Shown here in pieces: positions 1-4,689 of a stretch of 7,174 nt of DNA. This DNA is from Cyclobacteriaceae bacterium (GTDB taxonomy: Bacteria; Bacteroidota; Bacteroidia; Cytophagales; Cyclobacteriaceae). The first letter of the stretch is position 1. Each line of letters starts with the position of its first letter. A program made the position numbers and the translations under genes. Under the pieces are notes generated by a model, which was not told the origin of the DNA, made no database searches, and worked only from the letters and a program-made list of their open reading frames with translations. The stretch covers positions 1 through 7,174 of the forward strand of contig DAOVVI010000074.1 of NCBI GenBank assembly GCA_030637245.1. The letters run 5' to 3'.

Positions 1-926
1 AGCGCATCTTCTGGCGAGTTAATTCCCCCGACGCCAATGATTGCAAAAGGTATTTTAGCATTTTCTTTTAAATATCTTATTACTCGAGTTGACCTGTCTT
101 TTACAGGTTTCCCGCTCAATCCACCATTTCCGATTTCGTCAACAATTGGGAGGCTAGTTGCCAGGCCATCTCGCGAAATAGTCGTATTGGTAGCAATTAC
201 TCCAGCCAAATTCACTTCTTCTACAATCTCAATAATATCATCCAACTGTTCATCTGATAAATCCGGCGCTATTTTTAAAAGTATGGGTTTAGGGTGCTTT
301 TTGTTATCATTTCGTTCTTTCAGTCGCATCAATAATTGTTTAAGCGGTTCCTTATCCTGAAGCTCACGCAAATCCGGAGTATTGGGCGAACTGACATTTA
401 CTGCAAAGTAATCCACATGTTCAAATAAAGCCTCAAAGCATAACTCATAGTCCCTGGCTGCTTCCTCATTAGGTGTAATTTTATTTCTACCAATATTCCC
501 GCCAACAATTACGCTGGATTTCCTTTTTTTAAGCATCTCAACTGCATGCTCTACTCCCTGATTATTAAAACCCATTCTATTTATGAGCGCTTCGTCTGCT
601 TTCAATCGAAATAATCGTGGCTTCGGATTTCCCGGCTGCCCTAAGGGCGTTATCGTACCTATTTCTATAAATCCAAAACCCAGCGAGGCAAATTCGTCAA
701 TAAATTCAGCCTCCTTGTCAAAACCTGCTGCCAGACCTACCGGATTTTCAAATTTAATACCAAAAACCTCCCTTTCCAGCTTCTTATTTTTGTATTTAAA
801 TAAAAGATTAAACAGGAAAATCCCTCCCGAAATCTTAATTACCATTTTTAACAAGGAAGTTGTAATGCGATGAGCTTGCTCAGGTCCGAACATAAAAAGT
901 ATGGGCCTGATAAAAAGTTTATACAA
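1..926 (-). CDS. pyrD: Dihydroorotate dehydrogenase (quinone), class 2; C-terminus cut by the window edge
   Basis: This FMN enzyme oxidises dihydroorotate to orotate at the cytoplasmic membrane and passes electrons to quinone (step four of pyrimidine synthesis). I translated 308 residues, open to base 1; family members are about 335-345 residues, so roughly 30-40 C-terminal residues are missing. Visible blocks: membrane-associated N-terminal helices ending in PEQAH (residues 15-19), LAAGFDK (65-71), FIEIGTITP (86-94), NRMGFNN (116-122), [12 protein letters not shown] (179-190), in which S180 aligns with the class 2 catalytic serine, LLKIAPDL (216-223), TNTTI (246-250), GGLSGKP (268-274) and GVGGI (298-302). 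The N-terminal extension and the serine base mark class 2. The start is a TTG at 924-926: the codons from there read [10 protein letters not shown], the usual family N-terminus. The first ATG (891-893) would delete it. The TTG lies 11 bases after the stop of the preceding gene, so the two are probably cotranscribed. Confidence 0.95.
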   Translation of the reverse strand, partial: MYKLFIRPILFMFGPEQAHRITTSLLKMVIKISGGIFLFNLLFKYKNKKLEREVFGIKFENPVGLAAGFDKEAEFIDEFASLGFGFIEIGTITPLGQPGNPKPRLFRLKADEALINRMGFNNQGVEHAVEMLKKRKSSVIVGGNIGRNKITPNEEAARDYELCFEALFEHVDYFAVNVSSPNTPDLRELQDKEPLKQLLMRLKERNDNKKHPKPILLKIAPDLSDEQLDDIIEIVEEVNLAGVIATNTTISRDGLATSLPIVDEIGNGGLSGKPVKDRSTRVIRYLKENAKIPFAIIGVGGINSPEDA

Positions 927-937
927 AATAATATAGT

Positions 938-1510
938 TTAAGTTAAATCAATTCTTCTGCCAACTACAACTTTTATCTTTTCAAAAAACATCATTGGCGT
1001 CATAGTTCGCCAGTTATTCATATTCAATCCCCCTCCAAAATTTATGTAGCTGTCAATATCATAGTTTTTCCATTCCTCAATTACAAAATCACGAAAATTA
1101 ATAGCTGCAATCCAACCCTCCTCAACTTCATCAAACCATTCTTCATAATAGCAATCATCAGATCCATGGAAATTAAATACATTTTCACCAATTAATATGA
1201 ATTTGTTGACACCATTGATTTTCAAATGATCCACAACATTCCGCTTCAAATACATAATATCATTCGAGACGGCATCGTTCCATTCTCCAAAAAACTCAAT
1301 TACCGAGAATCCGAGATCGTAATCTACGAATAGCAATTTTATGTAAAGTGTCTCAGAACCCATGAAATCCCAGGCTGGATCTATGTAATAATTATAGATA
1401 GTATCCTGATACAGATCATAATTATACTCCTTTCCATGGAAAGGTGAACGCTCATCTTCTGAAGAATTATAGAATTTTAGCCAGGAATAATATGGTTCTA
1501 CCTCGTGCAA
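938..1510 (-). CDS. Uncharacterised acidic protein encoded just upstream of pyrD
   Basis: A complete 190-residue protein with no domain that I can name. It is acidic and rich in Tyr, Trp and Phe, with no signal peptide or membrane helix, so it is probably cytoplasmic. Residues 53-75 ([22 protein letters not shown]) and 103-115 look like beta strands around a helix at 82-100. Striking blocks are FNFHGSDD (112-119), YYEEWFDEV (121-129) and [12 protein letters not shown] (157-168). I believe similar proteins occur in other Cytophagales, but this is recollection, not a search. The start is inferred: an in-frame TAA lies at 1520-1522, the first ATG is only at codon 50, and TTG at 1508-1510 is the only usual initiation codon between them. 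That TTG begins one base after the stop of the cytochrome b5-like gene, which suggests translational coupling. The stop is 11 bases before pyrD. The reading frame is well supported; the function is unknown. Confidence 0.85.
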   Translation of the reverse strand: MHEVEPYYSWLKFYNSSEDERSPFHGKEYNYDLYQDTIYNYYIDPAWDFMGSETLYIKLLFVDYDLGFSVIEFFGEWNDAVSNDIMYLKRNVVDHLKINGVNKFILIGENVFNFHGSDDCYYEEWFDEVEEGWIAAINFRDFVIEEWKNYDIDSYINFGGGLNMNNWRTMTPMMFFEKIKVVVGRRIDLT

Positions 1511-1511
1511 A

Positions 1512-1766
1512 CTAGTTGTTTATATTCTTCAATATTCCAATAATCCCGAACTTTTCGAAAACACGTTCATCATGAGGCGCATCTTTTAGTTCGGCGGTTA
1601 GGTCCTGCCCTGCCCAATGCTCATAATGACACCCATCACTCCACATTCCGGAACCGGTCAGGTTATAAATATTACCTTTATAACTACACCAAATCTCTTT
1701 TTTATCCTGCCCGTTACGCAAAGCAAGCTGAGTATTTGAATATGTTTTAGGCCTATTTTTATTCAC
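1512..1766 (-). CDS. Small soluble cytochrome b5-like haem-binding domain protein
   Basis: An 84-residue protein made of a single cytochrome b5-like haem/steroid-binding domain. It matches the short prokaryotic form of the family: KTYSNTQLA (7-15), YKGNIYNLT (29-37), W42, the His-rich HYEHWAGQDLT (47-57), APHDERVFEKF (63-73) and GIIGIL (74-79). Candidate haem ligands are H47, H50 and H65; which pair is used cannot be decided from sequence. There is no signal peptide or membrane anchor. The start is GTG at 1764-1766: an in-frame TAG sits at 1788-1790 and no other start codon lies between. The overlapping ATG at 1766-1768 is in another frame and is followed at once by TGA. It appears to be the first gene of a unit with the 190-residue protein and pyrD. 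A link to the PyrD redox reaction is conceivable but is only inference from position. Confidence 0.88.
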   Translation of the reverse strand: MNKNRPKTYSNTQLALRNGQDKKEIWCSYKGNIYNLTGSGMWSDGCHYEHWAGQDLTAELKDAPHDERVFEKFGIIGILKNINN

Positions 1767-1883
1767 ATCGCAAAATTCAAAAGAATTCTAGTAATAATTA
1801 AACAAAATGTATCAAAAGATCATTGCAAGCGGGTTGAATAGAAACAAATGATTTTTAACCTGAATATTTAAGTTTCCAAAGAA

Positions 1884-1907
1884 GCCTGCCTCGCCGGCAA
1901 GGCGGGC
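1884..1907. repeat. GC-rich intergenic palindrome, copy 1
   Basis: An imperfect 24-base palindrome with core GCCGGC (1893-1898) and arms GCCTGCCT and AGGCGGGC, standing out from AT-rich surroundings. Two mismatched positions (1892/1899 and 1887/1904) interrupt the stem. On minus it follows the Nudix gene by about 125 bases. A short imperfect T-rich run comes after it, so it could help end transcription, but the T-run is poor. It shares its core and arm with the palindromes at 2958-2978, 3016-3036 and 3126-3144, so I read it as one member of a dispersed REP-like family. Confidence 0.8.
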
Positions 1908-1953
1908 GTATTTCTTTCTTTTATGAAAATACACTTTTTAAAAACATCCTAAG

Positions 1954-2008
1954 AAGTGGCGAGTGGCAGGAGCAGGAGGCAGTGGGCTGAAGTAGAAGGG
2001 TGTGGTAG
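1954..2008. repeat. Purine-rich degenerate short repeat
   Basis: The plus strand is nearly all purine with scattered C and T, and contains loosely repeated units AGTGGC (1955-1960 and 1962-1967), AGGAGC, AGGAGGC and AGTGGGC. It looks like decayed tandem repeat DNA in the spacer downstream of the Nudix gene. It has no coding potential that I can support, and no function is evident. Confidence 0.5.
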
Positions 2009-2032
2009 TAACACAATATAATTGACAGAACC

Positions 2033-2701
2033 CTAGTCCATTAAATAATAATGTCTGAAAACATCTCTTATGGATGGGTAGGTATTGTATAATGCCTCCT
2101 TAAGCTCAGATTCATCCATCCATTTAATTTCCTCAATATTTTCTTCTAGCTGAGGCTTCATATTTGTATCGTCGATACAATACATTCTATACCAATATGT
2201 TTTTTTTAGGATCCTTCTTCCATTTTGCTTGTAGGTGTGCCAAGTGTGACATATCTTTTTACCCAACTTCACTTTTACATTACATTCTTCTTCAACCTCT
2301 CTTATAGCGGCTTTTTTTGGTTTTTCGCCTTTATCCAACTTACCTTTCGGTAAATCCCATTTTTTCAATCGCCATATCATTAACGCCTCTCCTTCATTTA
2401 GAATTAATCCCCCGGCAGCTTTTATAATGGTATAGTCTTTTTTTATGTCATTGATAACGGCATCATAGTCATCTACAGTGAACGTAATCTCCTCTAATTT
2501 TTTTACATTGTTTTGTTTAAGATAAACCAGGAACTTATCAATTACCTCTGTCGTAGCGTCCTTTATCAGTATCTCACCCGAAAGCTGATCAAAATCTATT
2601 TTTAAATCCATTCCCCGGTAAATATTATCATAGTGGGAAGTTTTAATAAACTCTTGATTTGAACTAATAATTACCGGAATATCCTTTATAAATATTTTCA
2701 T
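2033..2701 (-). CDS. Nudix hydrolase with an N-terminal extension
   Basis: A 222-residue Nudix family pyrophosphohydrolase, expected to cleave a nucleoside diphosphate linked to another group using Mg2+ or Mn2+. The Nudix box spans residues 120-142: G120, E126, then REVEEECNV (134-142), so E135, E138 and E139 are in the metal-binding positions. The consensus glycine near the end of the box is N141. WDLPKGK (115-121) before the box resembles the LPKGK of dinucleoside polyphosphate or diphosphoinositol-type Nudix enzymes, but the substrate is not determined. Residues 1-90 form an alpha/beta extension ahead of AAGGLIL (95-101), where the Nudix fold begins. The start is ATG at 2699-2701 with no Shine-Dalgarno sequence. 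It diverges from pyrE across 547 bases. I recall a Nudix gene beside pyrE in other Bacteroidota, which would support a nucleotide-related role. Confidence 0.92.
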   Translation of the reverse strand: MKIFIKDIPVIISSNQEFIKTSHYDNIYRGMDLKIDFDQLSGEILIKDATTEVIDKFLVYLKQNNVKKLEEITFTVDDYDAVINDIKKDYTIIKAAGGLILNEGEALMIWRLKKWDLPKGKLDKGEKPKKAAIREVEEECNVKVKLGKKICHTWHTYKQNGRRILKKTYWYRMYCIDDTNMKPQLEENIEEIKWMDESELKEALYNTYPSIRDVFRHYYLMD

Positions 2702-2901
2702 ACGCGTTTAAAAATCACTGCAAGAAATGAAATTTTTCGGGTTTAGCCTTAATAATTCAGTTTAATTTCAGATACTTAAATGTACTGAAAGCCATGATAT
2801 TTACCTTTTTCCCATGGTTGCCTTTGAAATTTTAATTACCGCCATTTTTATTAATTGAACAGAATGTCAACCTGCCTGTCAGCGAAATGTCAATAGGTTA
2901 A

Positions 2902-2914
2902 AACCTGACAGGTT
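2902..2914. repeat. Perfect 13-base palindrome AACCTG-A-CAGGTT
   Basis: AACCTG and CAGGTT flank a single A. Part of it (CTGACAGG, 2905-2912) can also pair with CCTGTCAG at 2875-2882. I recall this AACCTGACAGGTT motif as frequent between genes in Bacteroidota, so it is more likely a dispersed repeat than a specific operator. It lies in the left flank of the composite inverted repeat. Confidence 0.7.
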
Positions 2915-2957
2915 GAATCGACTCCGAAAAGTATAAAACCCCTAAATCCCCTAAAGG

Positions 2958-2978
2958 CCCGCCTGCCGGCGAGGCAGG
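2958..2978. repeat. GC-rich intergenic palindrome, copy 2
   Basis: The core GCCGGC (2965-2970) is flanked by CCCGCCT and AGGCAGG, with a bulged G at 2971 and a mismatch at 2960/2976. It sits inside the left arm of the composite inverted repeat. The flanks AAAGG and GGACTTT would join into the palindrome AAAGGGGACTTT if the GC-rich part were removed, so it looks as if this palindrome was inserted into an older one. Confidence 0.75.
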
Positions 2979-3015
2979 GGACTTTGCAGAGTTCGTTGGT
3001 TTTCAACGACTTCCC

Positions 3016-3036
3016 CCTGCCTACCGGACAGGCAGG
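3016..3036. repeat. GC-rich intergenic palindrome, copy 3
   Basis: CCTGCCT (3016-3022) pairs perfectly with AGGCAGG (3030-3036) around ACCGGAC. It is the right-arm counterpart of copy 2, in inverted orientation, again placed between CCCC and CTTTAGGGG. Its core differs from copy 2 (ACCGGA against GCCGGC), so the two arms are related but diverged. Confidence 0.75.
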
Positions 3037-3125
3037 CTTTAGGGGCCAGGGGTAAAATGGTTGAAAATCAATGGACTCGGACTTTTCGGAGTGGACTCAT
3101 AGGTTTCCTTACTTAATTGACATTG

Positions 3126-3144
3126 GCCTGGCGGCGAGGCAGGC
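3126..3144. repeat. GC-rich intergenic palindrome, copy 4 (degenerate)
   Basis: GCCTG at 3126-3130 and CAGGC at 3140-3144 flank a GC-rich middle. One change at 3131 (G where the family has C) breaks the GCCGGC core, so this copy is decayed. It ends the composite repeat on the pyrE side, about 105 bases before the pyrE start. Confidence 0.65.
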
Positions 3145-3212
3145 TTATCTTCATATTAGAAATTATTGTGAATAATATGGGATGAACAATAGAAGTTAAA
3201 AATCATATTTTT

Positions 3213-3220
3213 TACTTTTG
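3213..3220 (+). promoter_or_regulatory. Putative pyrE -7 box, TACTTTTG
   Basis: It matches the Bacteroidota -7 consensus TAnnTTTG exactly and lies 28 bases before the pyrE ATG. No TTG is seen at the usual distance upstream, so the -33 element is weak or absent. The direct repeat TTAAAAATCA (3196-3205 and 3231-3240) brackets the box, which may be chance in such AT-rich DNA. Confidence 0.5.
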
Positions 3221-3248
3221 TCCGTCATAATTAAAAATCAGGTAAAAG

Positions 3249-3881
3249 ATGAATGAGACTGCAAAAATTGTTGCAAAAAAATTATTAGAGATTGACGCCA
3301 TAAAATTGAACGTTGATAGCCCGTTTACCTGGGCATCCGGATGGAAATCCCCAATTTATTGTGACAATCGGCTCTCATTATCCTACCCGGAGGTGAGAAC
3401 CTATATAAAGAACCAGATAGCGATTGCAATTCAGGAAAACTTTAAGGAAGTTGAAGCAATCGTGGGTGTAGCTACTGCGGGAATTCCACAAGGCGCCTTG
3501 GTGGCTGATGCATTAAACGTTCCATTTATTTATGTACGGTCAAAGCCAAAAGGTCATGGTATGGAAAACATGATCGAAGGCAAAATAACCACGGGACAAA
3601 AAGTAGTAGTCATTGAGGACTTAGTCTCAACAGGAGGAAGCTCGCTGAAAGCGATAGATGCATTGAAAAAAAGTAAAATCTCCGTATTAGGAATGGTATC
3701 CATTTTTACTTATGGCTTTCCTGTAGCTGAAGAAAATTTTGCCAAAGAAAATGTAAGGTTAATTTCATTGAGCAGTTATAGCGAATTGATCAATGAAGCT
3801 CTTAAACTTAATTACGTGACTCAAGAACAAATATCGAACTTGAATAAGTGGAGAGAAAATCCTGGAGCCTGGGGTGTTTAA
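3249..3881 (+). CDS. pyrE: Orotate phosphoribosyltransferase
   Basis: It transfers the phosphoribosyl group of PRPP to orotate, giving OMP (step five of de novo pyrimidine synthesis) in the cytoplasm, normally as a dimer with shared active sites. The 210-residue length is typical. Landmarks are WASGWKSPIYCDNR (28-41) near the N-terminus, VGVATAGIPQGALVA (72-86), the flexible catalytic loop RSKPKGHG (97-104) with K99, K101 and H103, and the PRPP signature VVVIEDLVSTGGSS (119-132) with the acidic pair E123-D124. All key residues appear intact. The start is ATG at 3249, preceded by GGTAAAAG, a weak purine-rich stretch rather than a clear Shine-Dalgarno site. It is transcribed alone on plus, facing the TIGR02757 gene 25 bases away, and no strong terminator is visible between them. 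It diverges from the Nudix gene and lies about 2.3 kb from pyrD. Confidence 0.97.
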   Translation: MNETAKIVAKKLLEIDAIKLNVDSPFTWASGWKSPIYCDNRLSLSYPEVRTYIKNQIAIAIQENFKEVEAIVGVATAGIPQGALVADALNVPFIYVRSKPKGHGMENMIEGKITTGQKVVVIEDLVSTGGSSLKAIDALKKSKISVLGMVSIFTYGFPVAEENFAKENVRLISLSSYSELINEALKLNYVTQEQISNLNKWRENPGAWGV

Positions 3882-3906
3882 CTGACAAAATTTCTTAAGG
3901 GGACCT

Positions 3907-4677
3907 CTAATAATCATGATTCATCCCCATACCAAATAAGGCAAAGTCATATTTTACGGGATCTGCAGGATCTAGTTTTTTCAGATTTTCGGTTAATTCT
4001 TCTGCCATAATCCAATCTACTTGCTTTCTGGTAACCAAATATAGTTTCCTGGCAACCTTTTCTACATGGACATCACAAGGACAAATCAGTTGATTTTGTT
4101 TAATATTTTTCCATAATCCAAAGTCAACACCATTTTTATCTTTCCTGACCATCCATCGTAAAAACATATTTATGCGCTTACAAGCTGATTTCTTTGATGG
4201 ACTTGCAACATGCTTTCCTGTCCGGGAAGGGAATAACTCATTTGAAATAAAATGATTATAAAAGCTATCGATCCCATTTTTTACATTCGGTTCATTACGT
4301 TCTTTAGGTATAAATATTTCTTCAAATGAATTATACTTTGAATAATACGCTTTAAAATAATGGATGAAATATAAAAGGTCTGTGGAATTGAACGTACGAT
4401 GCTTAAAATTCAAAACCGATTTCAAATCAGTTTCTGAATGATTCATAATAAAATCATAAGGGGCAAAGTCAAATAAATCCATTAATTCCAGGCTTTTTTT
4501 GATTATGGTTTTCCGTAAACCCCACGCCAGGGTTGCTGCAAAAAAACCGGATATTTCTATATCCTGAAGTTTGGTGAAACGGTGAGGAATTGATATCGGA
4601 TCATTTTCAATAAATGTATGGGAATTATATTTCCTGTAATTTAATTCCAGCAACTCAAATAGTTGGTTGTGATCCAA
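3907..4677 (-). CDS. TIGR02757 (DUF2400) family protein, function unknown
   Basis: A 256-residue soluble protein that I recognise as TIGR02757/DUF2400, a conserved family without a confirmed function. Typical blocks are IENDPISIPHRF (23-34), FFAATLAWG (45-53) with RKTIIKKS (55-62), KHVASPSKKSACKRINMFLR (155-174) followed by WMVRKD, CPCDVHVEKVARKL (199-212), and DPADPVKYDFALFGMG (236-251). The length fits the family and there is no signal peptide or membrane helix. The start is most likely TTG at 4675-4677. The stop of the LysM gene (TAA, 4690-4692) is in the same frame four codons earlier, no ATG occurs before the conserved region, and a start here gives the expected N-terminus. The 12-base gap suggests cotranscription with the LysM gene. 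The many basic residues around 162-180 would allow nucleic-acid binding, but that is a guess. Confidence 0.9.
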   Translation of the reverse strand: MDHNQLFELLELNYRKYNSHTFIENDPISIPHRFTKLQDIEISGFFAATLAWGLRKTIIKKSLELMDLFDFAPYDFIMNHSETDLKSVLNFKHRTFNSTDLLYFIHYFKAYYSKYNSFEEIFIPKERNEPNVKNGIDSFYNHFISNELFPSRTGKHVASPSKKSACKRINMFLRWMVRKDKNGVDFGLWKNIKQNQLICPCDVHVEKVARKLYLVTRKQVDWIMAEELTENLKKLDPADPVKYDFALFGMGMNHDY

Positions 4678-4689
4678 ATTCCGGAGAGA

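Larger units (their letters stand above)
1767..2032. other. Intergenic region between the Nudix gene and the cytochrome b5-like gene
   Basis: This 266-base gap lies between two minus-strand genes. Reading on minus it holds a pyrimidine-rich stretch (2008-1954), a GC-rich palindrome (1907-1884) and then AT-rich DNA that probably contains the promoter of the cytochrome b5-like gene. The closest site to the Bacteroidota -7 box is TACATTTTG on minus near 1801-1809. It has one extra base compared with TAnnTTTG and no well-spaced TTG upstream, so I do not list a promoter. No open frame that looks like a gene is visible. Confidence 0.6.
2870..3144. repeat. Composite nested inverted repeat, about 275 bases
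   Basis: Matching arms lie around a common centre near base 3000. Pairs I checked: 2886-2894 with 3116-3124 (9 bases, AATGTCAAT), 2921-2932 with 3081-3092 (12 bases, ACTCCGAAAAGT), 2938-2943 with 3048-3053 (6 bases), 2948-2956 with 3037-3045 (9 bases, CCCCTAAAG), 2972-2980 with 3014-3022 (9 bases, AGGCAGGGG), and 2993-2998 with 3004-3009 (6 bases, TCGTTG, loop of five). All these pairs are perfect. Each arm also contains its own GC-rich palindrome, so a long cruciform or two local hairpins could form. The direct repeat TTAATTGA occurs at 2851-2858 and 3113-3120, possibly a target duplication, although the right copy overlaps the outermost arm. There is no transposase. It could be a MITE-like element or a pile-up of intergenic repeats. 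Confidence 0.85.
2702..3248. other. Long divergent intergenic region with a composite palindromic element
   Basis: 547 bases separate the divergent Nudix and pyrE genes. From left to right: AT-rich DNA (2702-2850) that must contain the Nudix promoter, although I see no clean TAnnTTTG site on minus; a nested inverted repeat with several GC-rich palindromes (about 2870-3144); and AT-rich DNA (3145-3248) with the pyrE -7 box. No open frame with credible codon usage, and no tRNA-like or riboswitch-like sequence, was seen. Confidence 0.7.

Noticed and set aside
891..893. ATG as the start of pyrD
   Set aside because: It would remove [10 protein letters not shown], the conserved class 2 N-terminus that is clearly encoded from the upstream TTG.
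1763..1768. ATG-TGA minimal start-stop overlapping the GTG of the cytochrome b5-like gene
   Set aside because: A six-base coincidence is likely. Nothing else suggests a leader peptide or attenuation.
2870..3144. CRISPR array
   Set aside because: The repeats are palindromic and nested around one centre, not evenly spaced direct repeats with unique spacers, and no cas gene is present.
2870..3144. Complete insertion sequence
   Set aside because: There is no room for a transposase and no fragment of one in any frame.
3882..3925. GGGGA and TCCCC arms as a bidirectional terminator between pyrE and the TIGR02757 gene
   Set aside because: The five-base arms flank a long AT-rich loop, extend into the TIGR02757 coding end, and have no T-tract.
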